From assembly GCA_017464285.1 (NCBI GenBank), contig JAFUDT010000004.1, positions 1 through 64,000 on the forward strand: 64,000 nucleotides of DNA. The letters are read 5' to 3'. Under the pieces are notes generated by a model. It saw nothing but the letters and a program-made list of their open reading frames with translations. It did not search any database and was not told the origin of the DNA. A program made the translations under genes and the position numbers. Positions 30,418 to 39,800 of the stretch are shown here, one piece after another. The stretch comes from Bacteroidales bacterium. Lineage in GTDB: Bacteria > Bacteroidota > Bacteroidia > Bacteroidales > UBA1402. Positions within the stretch are counted from its first letter, which is position 1; the number at the start of each line of letters is the position of its first letter.

Positions 30418-32148
30418 TTATTTCAAGACGGTTTCTACATAGCTGACAAAGGCCTGATTGACCATGCGTGTGCCGCCCGGCGTGGGAAACTTGCCGGTAA
30501 AATACCAGTCGCCGGGATGATTCGGGCAGGCCTCGTGCAGTCCTTCGATACTCTGAAACACCAGTTCGACGGGCGACAGCATTCCTTGTGGCCGAAGCAT
30601 CTCCACAATTTTCAGGTTGATTTCTTCGACTGAGAAGGGGGCATAGATGGCACGGACATGGTTTTCGGAGTCCGGTTCTGTCTTGCACAGGCGGTAGGTG
30701 TCATCAATCAAGGCCTGCATGTTCCGTTGCCTGATGAGGGCGACGGCGGCGCGGAAGGCGCAGAGTTCCTCGAGCCGCGACATGTCGATGCCATAATAGT
30801 CCGGATAGCGGATCTGCGGTGAACTGGACACGATTACGATTTTCCTGGGGTGAAGGCGGTCGAGGATTTTCAGGATGCTTTCTTTCAGCGTGGTGCCCCG
30901 CACGATGGAATCGTCGATGATGACCAGGTTATCCTGACCGTCCCGTACACTGCCGTAGGAGACATCATAGACATGGGCTGCCAGGTCGTTGCGTGCGTTG
31001 CCTTCGGTGATGAAGGTCCGCAGTTTGATGTCTTTCCACACCACTTTCTCGATGCGGACATCATGATGGAGTTTTCGTACGCCGTCGGTCATACCGTAGA
31101 AAGCGACTTCGGCTGTATTGGGGATATAGGAGAAGACGGTATTGTCCACGTCGCCGTCGATAGCCTTCATGATGGCCGGCATCAGCTGCTCTCCCAAACG
31201 CTTGCGCTCCTGGTATATATCCCGGTCGGATCCGCGGCTGAAATAGATTCGTTCGAAGGAACAGGCAGCATAGTTCTGTCGGGGCAGGATCTGCTCCAAA
31301 AGGCTGTGTCCGTTCTTGTGGACAACCAGCGCCTGCCCCGGTTGCAGTTCGGAAATATCTTCAGCTGCAAGATCGAAGGTGGTCTGAATGACGGGACGTT
31401 CGCTGGCCAGGACGATGATTTCCTCGTCTTGGTAGTAGAAGGCCGGACGGATGCCCCAGGGGTCGCGCATGGCGAACATCTCCCCCGAGCCTGTCAGACC
31501 GCACATCACGTATCCGCCGTCGAAATGGCTCATGGAGGTCCGCAGTACGTTGGCTATCTGTAGATTGTCTTCTATGTATTCTGTGATGTCAGAACCCTCC
31601 ATCCCTTTGTCTTTAGCCTCTTGAAAGAGTCGCTCCACTTCGCGGTCGAGACGGTGCCCCATCAGTTCCAAGGTGATGAAAGAATCCCCGTTGAGGCGGG
31701 GTGACTGGCCTTGCCGGGTGAGCAATTGGAACACTTCTTCGATGTTGGTCATGTTGAAGTTGCCACAGAGGCAGAGATTTTTGGCCCGCCAGTTGTTGCG
31801 GCGCAAAAAGGGATGAACGTAGTTCAGCCCGCTTTTCCCTGTCGTGGAATAGCGCAAGTGTCCCAAATAGAGTTGTCCCGCGAAGGAATCGTCGATTTGC
31901 CGGAAAATATCGGCAATAGCCTCCTTCCCTTCAGCTCTTCGTCGGTGCATATATTCCTCTCCGGCCGGAGCGTCAAGATTGACACAGGCCATGCCGGCTC
32001 CTTCCTGGCCGCGGTTGTGCTGTTTCTCCATCATCAGGTAGAGTTTGTTCACCCCGTACTTCCACGAGCCGTACTTTTCCTGGTAATATGCCAGGGGTTT
32101 GAGCAGGCGGATCAGAACCACGCCGCATTCATGCTTTAGCTGTTCCAT
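30418..32148 (-). CDS. purF: Amidophosphoribosyltransferase-family protein (PurF-like)
   Basis: 576 residues from the ATG at 32148; a longer frame to 32280 would overlap pyrG by 150 bp and adds an unconserved extension. The class II glutaminase nucleophile is Cys8 (MEQLKHECGVV), so a seven-residue propeptide would have to be removed. NRGQEGAGMACV and GHLRYSTTGKSG are glutaminase motifs. The phosphoribosyltransferase domain has the PRPP loop VIIDDSIVRGTTLKESI. PurF makes phosphoribosylamine, the first step of purine synthesis. It is about 100 residues longer than standard PurF, so it may be a Bacteroidota variant or paralogue with a divergent role. It overlaps pyrG by 20 bp. Confidence 0.88.
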   Translation of the reverse strand: MEQLKHECGVVLIRLLKPLAYYQEKYGSWKYGVNKLYLMMEKQHNRGQEGAGMACVNLDAPAGEEYMHRRRAEGKEAIADIFRQIDDSFAGQLYLGHLRYSTTGKSGLNYVHPFLRRNNWRAKNLCLCGNFNMTNIEEVFQLLTRQGQSPRLNGDSFITLELMGHRLDREVERLFQEAKDKGMEGSDITEYIEDNLQIANVLRTSMSHFDGGYVMCGLTGSGEMFAMRDPWGIRPAFYYQDEEIIVLASERPVIQTTFDLAAEDISELQPGQALVVHKNGHSLLEQILPRQNYAACSFERIYFSRGSDRDIYQERKRLGEQLMPAIMKAIDGDVDNTVFSYIPNTAEVAFYGMTDGVRKLHHDVRIEKVVWKDIKLRTFITEGNARNDLAAHVYDVSYGSVRDGQDNLVIIDDSIVRGTTLKESILKILDRLHPRKIVIVSSSPQIRYPDYYGIDMSRLEELCAFRAAVALIRQRNMQALIDDTYRLCKTEPDSENHVRAIYAPFSVEEINLKIVEMLRPQGMLSPVELVFQSIEGLHEACPNHPGDWYFTGKFPTPGGTRMVNQAFVSYVETVLK

Positions 32149-33742
32149 GGGTACAAGCCTTGATGAAATCAATAAACAAGGGATGGGGTAGCAGCACTGT
32201 CGAGGAATATTCCGGATGGAACTGGGTGCCGATATACCATTGCAACTGCGGTATTTCCACAATTTCCACCAGATTGGCAACTGGATTGATGCCCACGCAT
32301 TTCATGCCGTGTGACTCGAATTCCGTCTGGTAGGTGTTGTTGAATTCGTAACGGTGACGATGACGTTCTTTGATGAGTTCTTCCCGGCCATAAGCTTCCC
32401 AGGCCTTGCTTCCCCTGACAAGTTCGCATTCGTAGCTCCCCAGTCGCATGGTACCGCCCAGTTGCGTGATGTTCTTCTGCTCTTCCATGATGTCGATGAC
32501 ATTGTGTGGAGTCTGGTCGTCCATTTCGAGGCTGTTGGCATCGGTATAGCCCAATACGTTGCGGGCAAATTCGACGACCATCATCTGCATGCCCAGGCAG
32601 ATGCCGAAGGTGGGGACATCGTGGGTGCGTCCGTATTTCGCCGCGATGATTTTGCCCTCTGTGCCACGTTTGCCGAATCCCGGGCAGATGACCAGACCGG
32701 CCATATCCTTGAGTTTCTGAGCTACGTTCTGAGAAGTGATTTCTGCACTGTTGATGAAGTGAAGTCTTGTCTTCACATCATTGTAGATGCCTGCCAGATT
32801 CAGGCTTTCGCGGATGCTCTTGTAAGCATCTTGCAGGTCGTATTTGCCTACCAGCGCCACATGCACCTCGCGTGTAGCTCGCCGCTGCTTGTTGAGAAAC
32901 TCGTGCCAGGCTTTCATAGCTGGTGTTTCTCCCACCGGGATGCCGATTTTGCGCAGGATGGCGGCATCAAGTCCTTGTTGCTGCATGCTGACGGGGACTT
33001 CGTAGATGCTGGGCATATCTTCGCTTTGCACGACACATTCGAGATCCACATTACAGAACGATGCAACCTTCATGCGCAGCGCATTGTCAAGGTGGCGCTC
33101 TGTACGAAGTACCAGAATGTCAGGCTGGATACCCATGCCCTGCAGTTCCTTGACCGAGTGCTGCGTGGGTTTCGTCTTCAGCTCGTCGGCGGCTTTCAGG
33201 TAGGGCACATAGGTCAGATGCACACAAACAGCGTCGCGTCCCAGCTGCCAGCGCAACTGCCGGATGGCTTCCATGAACGGAGCGCTTTCGATGTCGCCAA
33301 TCGTGCCGCCCACCTCCGTGATGACAAAGTCGAGCTGTTCGTCTTTTTCGTTTTCTCTGAGCATCCTCCGCTTGATTTCATCAGTAATATGCGGTACCAC
33401 CTGAATGGTCTTGCCCAGGTAGTCGCCGTGCCGCTCCCGGTCGATGACGGTTTTGTAGATACGTCCCGTGGTGATGGAGTTGTTGGCGGAAGTATGTATT
33501 CCCGTAAAGCGTTCGTAGTGTCCCAGGTCGAGATCGGTTTCCATACCATCGACGGTCACATAGCATTCGCCGTGCTCATAGGGGTTCAGTGTCCCCGGGT
33601 CGATGTTGATGTAGGGATCGAACTTCTGGATAGTGACCTGGTAGCCACGCGCCTGCAGCAGCTTGCCGATGCTGGCCGAGATGATGCCCTTACCCAGCGA
33701 GGAAACCACGCCGCCGGTCACAAATATGTGTTTCGTATTCAT
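32129..33742 (-). CDS. pyrG: CTP synthase
   Basis: 537 residues, standard length. The N-terminal amidoligase domain begins HIFVTGGVVSSLGKGIISAS and contains KFDPYINIDPGTLNPYEHGE; the class I glutaminase domain has Cys in FGICLGMQMMVVEFARN and the His-Glu pair in GTQFHPEY. PyrG converts UTP to CTP with glutamine nitrogen. It is the first gene of the minus-strand amidotransferase operon; the next gene overlaps its end by 20 bp, suggesting coupled translation. Confidence 0.97.
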   Translation of the reverse strand: MNTKHIFVTGGVVSSLGKGIISASIGKLLQARGYQVTIQKFDPYINIDPGTLNPYEHGECYVTVDGMETDLDLGHYERFTGIHTSANNSITTGRIYKTVIDRERHGDYLGKTIQVVPHITDEIKRRMLRENEKDEQLDFVITEVGGTIGDIESAPFMEAIRQLRWQLGRDAVCVHLTYVPYLKAADELKTKPTQHSVKELQGMGIQPDILVLRTERHLDNALRMKVASFCNVDLECVVQSEDMPSIYEVPVSMQQQGLDAAILRKIGIPVGETPAMKAWHEFLNKQRRATREVHVALVGKYDLQDAYKSIRESLNLAGIYNDVKTRLHFINSAEITSQNVAQKLKDMAGLVICPGFGKRGTEGKIIAAKYGRTHDVPTFGICLGMQMMVVEFARNVLGYTDANSLEMDDQTPHNVIDIMEEQKNITQLGGTMRLGSYECELVRGSKAWEAYGREELIKERHRHRYEFNNTYQTEFESHGMKCVGINPVANLVEIVEIPQLQWYIGTQFHPEYSSTVLLPHPLFIDFIKACTHGTAKA

Positions 33743-33959
33743 ACCTTAGCTTGTTGTCACAACCTGTTTGCGGGGACAAAGTTGACATAATTGGAAAAAC
33801 GAAACCGTCCTGGCTGTCGTTTTTTGTTTTGAATGCGTTTTGAGGGTGCTATTCCGTAGCTGTTTTAGCAGGATGGATGACAATTTGGAATTAAAAAGCC
33901 AAGAATGGCGCCGAATTGTTATTTTCGGGAAAATAGGGGGAAGAGATTGCCTGTTCTCT

Positions 33960-33991
33960 TTTTTTTCTTTTGTCCGGGCTCTTTACCTTTG
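33960..33991 (+). promoter_or_regulatory. Promoter of dapF-dapL
   Basis: TTTT at 33960-33963 (one mismatch to TTTG), 20-bp spacer, TACCTTTG at 33984-33991, followed 26 nt later by the ATG at 34018. It also rules out the in-frame ATG at 33970, which would lie inside the promoter. Confidence 0.65.
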
Positions 33992-34017
33992 CCGGAAAAC
34001 GGAAAGACACATACAGT

Positions 34018-34830
34018 ATGGCAGGTACGGTTCAGTTCACGAAAATGCACGGGGCGGGCAACGATTATATCTATGTCAATACGCTCCAGAACAAACTGTC
34101 TGATCCGGGAAAGGCGGCGGTCGTCTGGAGCGATCGTCATAAAGGCATCGGCAGCGACGGGCTTGTCCTGATCGGCAGTTCTTCTGTTTCCGGTGCTGAT
34201 TTTTCGATGCGGATTTTCAATGCAGACGGCTCGGAAGCGATGATGTGCGGAAATGCCTCCCGCTGTGTGGGGAAATACCTGTATGAAAGAGGGCTGACAA
34301 GAAAGACGCAAATCCGCCTGTCCACGCTGTCGGGCATCAGAGTGCTCAGCCTGGACGTACAACAGGAAAAGGTGAGGCAGGTAACAGTTGACATGGGTGT
34401 GCCCGTGTTTGAAGACTCCGGGCAGTTCCGCTTGCCGCAGGATCCCGGTCTGGGTACTTTCGTTTCGATGGGGAATCCGCACTATGTGGTTTTTACGGAC
34501 CACCTGAGTCGGGCCGCCTCCCTCGGGAGAGAACTCGAACGCCATCCCGCTTTTCCCGCTCGCTGTAATATCGAGTTTGCCCGTATTGAACGTGCAGAGA
34601 GCATCCGGACACGTGTCTGGGAACGAGGTAGCGGGTTGACGATGGCTTGCGGTACCGGTGCCTGTGCGACGGCCGTCGCTGCGGCCATTACGGGAAGAGC
34701 CGGGCGGCGAAGCAGTATAGTCATGGACGGAGGAACACTTGACATCGAATGGCGGGAGAGCGACGGGCATGTCTATATGACCGGCCCTGCCGATTTTGTC
34801 TTCGATGGCGAGGCCCGGCTTCCCGAATAG
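34018..34830 (+). CDS. dapF: Diaminopimelate epimerase
   Basis: 270 residues from the ATG at 34018. [14 protein letters not shown] at the N-terminus, the first catalytic cysteine Cys77 in [13 protein letters not shown], and the second in [13 protein letters not shown] are all present. It converts LL- to meso-diaminopimelate for lysine and peptidoglycan synthesis. dapL follows after 35 bp, so the pair supplies the two last steps before meso-DAP. The start is fixed by the -7 box just upstream. Confidence 0.96.
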   Translation: MAGTVQFTKMHGAGNDYIYVNTLQNKLSDPGKAAVVWSDRHKGIGSDGLVLIGSSSVSGADFSMRIFNADGSEAMMCGNASRCVGKYLYERGLTRKTQIRLSTLSGIRVLSLDVQQEKVRQVTVDMGVPVFEDSGQFRLPQDPGLGTFVSMGNPHYVVFTDHLSRAASLGRELERHPAFPARCNIEFARIERAESIRTRVWERGSGLTMACGTGACATAVAAAITGRAGRRSSIVMDGGTLDIEWRESDGHVYMTGPADFVFDGEARLPE

Positions 34831-34865
34831 GCACTTGGATGAAATCACCATAAAACCAGAAAGAA

Positions 34866-36098
34866 ATGGCATTAGTCAATGAACACTTCCTCAAGATTCC
34901 GAACAATTATCTGTTTGCCGATGTCGCCAAGAAGGTGAATGTTTTCAGAGCGACCCATCCCAAGGCCGATGTCATCAGCCTGGGAGTGGGAGATGTCACA
35001 CAACCGCTCGCTCCGGCCGTGGTTGAAGCGATACACAAGGCCGCCGACGAGCTTTCAACCCCGCAAGGCTTCCGGGGCTATGGGCCGGAGCAGGGCTATG
35101 ACTTTTTGCGCGAGGCCATTCTCAAGCACGACTTTTTATCCAGAGGCATACACCTGGAAAAGGACGAGATTTTTGTCAATGACGGAGCGAAAAGCGATAC
35201 GGGCAACATCCAGGAGCTTATACGTTGGGATAACTCCGTGGGAGTGACGGATCCGATCTATCCGGTGTATATAGACTCAAATGCCATGATAGGACGTGCA
35301 GGCACCAAAGACGAGAACGGCCGCTGGTCGAATGTGATATATCTGCCTTGCACAGCGGAGAACAAATTCATCCCCAGGATTCCCGACCGGCGTGTGGATG
35401 TCATCTATCTTTGCTATCCCAATAACCCGACCGGCATGGTCCTTTCCAGAGAGGAGCTGCGAAAATGGGTCAATTATGCCCTGCACAATGATGCCCTGAT
35501 TTTTTTCGATGCTGCATACGAGGCATATATACAAAGCGAAGATATTCCGCACAGTATCTATGAAATAAAAGGAGCCCGAAAATGTGCCATTGAATTTCAC
35601 AGCTATTCCAAAACAGCCGGTTTTACGGGGGTGAGATGCGGATATACCGTTGTCCCCAAGGAGGTGACCGCCTCTACGCTTGACGGCCGTGACATACAGC
35701 TGAATACTTTATGGAACCGCCGGCAATGTACGAAATTCAACGGAGCCAGCTATATCAGCCAGCGGGCGGCAGAGGCTATCTATACACCGGAAGGTCGCAG
35801 GCAGACAAAGGCAACAATAGACTATTATATGCAAAATGCCCGGCAGATCCTGAGCGTGCTGAGGAATTTGGGGCTGGAGTGCTATGGAGGTGAACATGCT
35901 CCTTATGTCTGGGTGAAAACGCCTTCGGATGTCGATTCATGGACCTTTTTCAGGCAAATGCTCTACGGGGCGCACGTAGTATGTACTCCGGGCGTCGGAT
36001 TCGGACCGAGCGGGGAGGGCTATGTCAGATTTACCGCTTTCGGTAGCCGGGAACATACCGAGGAAGCTTTGCGGCGCCTCAAGGACTGGCTGAAATAG
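34866..36098 (+). CDS. dapL: LL-diaminopimelate aminotransferase
   Basis: 410 residues. MALVNEHFLKIPNNYLFADVAKKV is the characteristic DapL start; the PLP lysine lies in FHSYSKTAGFTGVRCGY and the substrate region includes LGVGDVTQPL and YPNNPTGM. The enzyme makes LL-DAP directly from tetrahydrodipicolinate with glutamate as nitrogen donor, bypassing the succinylase and acetylase routes. Its demand for glutamate fits its place between the glutamine cluster arms. It converges on lrp with 5 bp between stops. Confidence 0.96.
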   Translation: MALVNEHFLKIPNNYLFADVAKKVNVFRATHPKADVISLGVGDVTQPLAPAVVEAIHKAADELSTPQGFRGYGPEQGYDFLREAILKHDFLSRGIHLEKDEIFVNDGAKSDTGNIQELIRWDNSVGVTDPIYPVYIDSNAMIGRAGTKDENGRWSNVIYLPCTAENKFIPRIPDRRVDVIYLCYPNNPTGMVLSREELRKWVNYALHNDALIFFDAAYEAYIQSEDIPHSIYEIKGARKCAIEFHSYSKTAGFTGVRCGYTVVPKEVTASTLDGRDIQLNTLWNRRQCTKFNGASYISQRAAEAIYTPEGRRQTKATIDYYMQNARQILSVLRNLGLECYGGEHAPYVWVKTPSDVDSWTFFRQMLYGAHVVCTPGVGFGPSGEGYVRFTAFGSREHTEEALRRLKDWLK

Positions 36099-36103
36099 GA
36101 ATC

Positions 36104-36592
36104 CTATTTTTGCTCTTCTTTAGCCGGAGGCATGTCCAGGACGGGTAGCTGTCGGTCGATAGGTGTGCAGAGTGAGATGACGGAATCGGAGCAGGTGAGC
36201 CCCAGAGGCTGCAGTTTGTCATGGATAATGGCCAGCAGGTGGAGGCGGTCTGTTGCATAGACTTTGACCAGAAAGTCGTAGGCTCCGGTTGTATAATGGC
36301 ATTCCACGACTTCGGGGACGGATTTGATATTGTCAACGACTTCATCGGCCGATTCGGCTCTGTTCAGCTTCAGCCCGATGAAGGCACAGAGATCGAAGCC
36401 TGTTTTCTCCGGGTCAATGATATACCGGGTCCCTTTCAGCACTCCTAAGTGAGTCAGTTTCTGGATGCGCTGATGGATGGCAGCGCCGCTCACGCCGCAC
36501 TCTCTGGCTACTTCGAGAAATGGAATGCGTGCATCGTCAGAGATGAGCTTTATTATCTGACAATCCAGTTTGTCAAGTTCTGGGCGAATCAT
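36104..36592 (-). CDS. Lrp/AsnC-family transcriptional regulator
   Basis: 162 residues from the ATG at 36592. An in-frame ATG at 36619 is excluded because the -7 box TACCTTTG (36614-36607) lies between it and 36592. The N-terminal helix-turn-helix is LDCQIIKLISDDARIPFLEVARECGVSGAAIHQRI; the C-terminal RAM domain has VVECHYTTGAYDFLVKVYA, the amino-acid-binding pattern. Lrp proteins sense amino acids and often control nitrogen genes; in E. coli Lrp activates gltBD. Being divergent from gltB, this one is a good candidate regulator of gltBD, which is inference. Confidence 0.92.
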   Translation of the reverse strand: MIRPELDKLDCQIIKLISDDARIPFLEVARECGVSGAAIHQRIQKLTHLGVLKGTRYIIDPEKTGFDLCAFIGLKLNRAESADEVVDNIKSVPEVVECHYTTGAYDFLVKVYATDRLHLLAIIHDKLQPLGLTCSDSVISLCTPIDRQLPVLDMPPAKEEQK

Positions 36593-36606
36593 CTTTTTTT
36601 TTGTCG

Positions 36607-36614
36607 CAAAGGTA
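36607..36614 (-). promoter_or_regulatory. -7 box of the lrp promoter
   Basis: Minus strand TACCTTTG, a perfect TAnnTTTG. A CTTG at 36640-36637 is a possible -33 at slightly long spacing (22 bp). The ATG at 36592 follows 14 nt after the -7 box. Confidence 0.65.
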
Positions 36615-36710
36615 GTCATTTCTGTTTCTTCGGAAACAAGGATTGTCGTTATTCTTTTCTGTCTGCTTACATTTTAAATGAATAATGCCCGGATTGCTTA
36701 CAGATTGTTC

Positions 36711-36732
36711 TAATTCGAAAAAAGCAGAATTA
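36711..36732. promoter_or_regulatory. Inverted repeat between lrp and gltB, possible operator
   Basis: TAATTC at 36711-36716 and GAATTA at 36727-36732 form a perfect 6-bp inverted repeat with a 10-bp A-rich spacer, the size and symmetry expected for an Lrp-type site. It lies 71 bp before the proposed gltB start. Confidence 0.4.
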
Positions 36733-36802
36733 AAAGCCTCCGGGCCGGCTGGTCTTGAGGCGAAAACGATATTATTTTGCATTCCGAATCTATGAAAATA
36801 TA

Positions 36803-39800
36803 ATGATAAACAGGGAAATGACGAAGAGACAAAACTCCCGGATCCAAGGGAATTCCCTTTACCAGCCGGCATACGAACACGATGCGTGCGGCGTGGGTAT
36901 GGTGGTGAACATTCACGGCGGAAAGAGTCACCATCTGGTGGACAATGCGCTGAAGGTACTGGAAAACATGGAGCATCGCGGTGCCGAGACGCGCGACAAG
37001 ACGGGTGACGGTGCAGGTATTATGGTGCAGATTCCGCATGAATTTATTCTCTTGCAAGGGATTCCGGTGCCGGAAAAGGGGAAGTACGGCACCGGACTGG
37101 TGTTCCTGCCGAAAGAGGAAAAGGCACAGCAGGAAATCCTGAGCGTAATGATCGAGGAGATTGAACGTGAGGGGCTGACACTGATGCATCTGAGGACTGT
37201 TCCCACTAATCCGGAGGTCCTGGGTGCGGCGGCCCGGGAAGTGGAGCCTGCCATCAGGCAATTGTTCGTGACAGGGGTGACAGACGAAAAAGCCGTAACA
37301 CTCGACCGCACACTATACAAAATAAGGAAGAGGATAGAAAACAGAATCTCCCAAAGTTCAATGCAGAATGACCGGCTGTCGGATTTTTACATCTGTTCCT
37401 TATCAAGCAAGAACATTATCTACAAAGGTATGTTGACCAGCGGGCAGCTACGTCGTTATTTCCCTGATCTCTCCAACGAGTATTTTACCAGTGGTCTGGC
37501 CCTTGTACACTCGCGTTTTTCGACGAATACCTTTCCCCAGTGGAAACTGGCGCAGCCTTTTCGTCTGCTGGCTCATAACGGCGAGATCAACACCATTCGC
37601 GGCAATCGCGGCTGGATGAAGGCCCGTGAAAGCGTGCTCGGCAGCGAGGCCTTGGGCGACATCAGGGACATACGACCGGTTGTCCAGGAAGGCATGAGCG
37701 ACTCTGCCAGCCTTGACAATGTATTTGAATTCCTGATGATGAGCGGACTGTCCTTGCCTCAGGCAATAGCGATTCTGGTGCCGGAAAGTTTCAATGACAA
37801 AAATCCGATCAGCGAAGATCTGAAGGCTTTCTACGAGTATCATTCCATCCTGATGGAGCCTTGGGACGGGCCGGCCGCACTGCTTTTCAGCGACGGACGC
37901 TATGCGGGCGGAATGCTCGACAGAAACGGCCTGCGCCCCAGCCGTTACACGATTACCAAAGGAGGTATGATGGTTGTGGCCTCAGAGGTGGGTGTGATGG
38001 ATTTCGAGCCTGGCGATGTGGTGAGCAAGGGACGCCTGCAACCGGGCAAGATACTGCTTGTCGATACACAGGAAGGGAAAATCTATTTTGACGGGGAGAT
38101 CAAGGAACAACTTGCCAAGGCCTATCCCTACCGGGAGTGGCTCAGTGAGAACCGTGTACAGTTGGAGAAACTGAAAAGCGGCCGGCATGTGGATAACAGC
38201 GTGACAGGCTTTGGGCAGAAACTCATCGCCTTCGGTTTCGGGCAGGAAGATATTGACAGGACGATCATCCCCATGGCAACAGCCGCCCAGGAGCCTGTCG
38301 CCGCGATGGGCAACGATACGCCGCTGGCCGTTATCAGTGACCGTCCACAGGTGTTGTTCAATTATTTCCGTCAGCAGTTCGCGCAGGTGACCAACCCCGC
38401 CATCGACCCGATCCGTGAGGAACTGGTGATGAGCCTGACCGAGTATATCGGTGCCGTGGGCACCAATATACTCACGCCGGATGCGAGCAACTGCAAAATG
38501 GTCCGCCTGCCCCAGCCGGTGTTGACGAATACGCAGCTGGACATCCTCTGCAACATCCGGTACAAAGGATTCAAGACTCAGAAACTGTCCATGCTTTTCG
38601 ATGGCAGACAAGGCGAGGATGGGTTGCGCAAAGCGCTCGACGACCTTTGCCATGCGGCGGAGACCTCGGTAGACGAGGGGGTGAACTATATTATCCTATC
38701 CGATCGCGACATCGACGGGCAGCATGCTGCCATACCTTCGTTGCTGGCTGTTTCGGCGGTTCACCACTATCTGATTGATGTGGGCAAACGCGTACAGACC
38801 GCATTGATTGTAGAAAGCGGCGAGATTTTCGAGACGATGCATGCGGCCTTGCTGCTGGGCTACGGTGCCAGTGCGCTCTGTCCGTATATGACGTTCGCCG
38901 TTCTCGACAGTCTTGTCAGAGAGCACAGGATACAGGAAGAGTATGCCACAGCCGAGAAAAATTACATCAAAGCCGTGGACAAAGGGTTGAAGAAAATCAT
39001 GTCGAAGATGGGTATTTCGACCATCCGCTCATACCGAGGTGCGAAGATTTTCGAAAGTATCGGGCTGAGCGAGGAACTGCTGAGCCGGTACTTCGGCACA
39101 GATGTGAGCACGATTGGCGGCATAGGTCTGAAAGAAATAGCCCGGGAAGCTGTCAAGATGCACGACAACGCCTTCTCGGCAGGAATCGACGCGTCCATGC
39201 TGAAAAACCACGGGCAGTTTTCCTGGCGCAAAGACGGCATCCTCCATGCTTGGAACCCCGAGACTATTGCCGGTCTGCAGATAGCCACCAGGCTGGGCAG
39301 CTATCAGAAATACAAGGAATGGGAATCTTCGGTGAACGGTAAGGACAGACCGATATTCCTTCGTGATTTCTTAGCCTGGAAAAAAGCGGCCCAACCCTTG
39401 CCCATCGATCTGGTTGAGCCTGTCGATGCGATTGTGAAGCATTTTGTAACAGGAGCCATGAGTTTCGGAGCCCTGAGTATCGAGGCCCATGAGGCGCTGG
39501 CCTTGGCCATGAACCAACTGGGGACTCGAAGCAATACGGGCGAAGGCGGTGAAGACAGTGCCCGCTATCACACCGCCGTGGACGGGGTTTCGTTGTCAAG
39601 CAAAACCAAGCAGGTGGCCAGTGGCCGTTTCGGCGTAACAGCCGAATATCTGGTGAATGCCGAGGAAATACAGATCAAAGTGGCACAGGGGGCGAAACCC
39701 GGAGAAGGCGGGCAGCTGCCCGGCTTCAAGGTCAACGAAATCATTGCCAAAACGCGGAACGCCATCCCGGGAATCTCGCTCATCTCCCCGCCGCCTCATC

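Noticed and set aside
36771-36779. TTATTTTG as the gltB -7 box
   Set aside because: It mismatches the invariant A of TAnnTTTG and has no -33 box at 19-21 bp.
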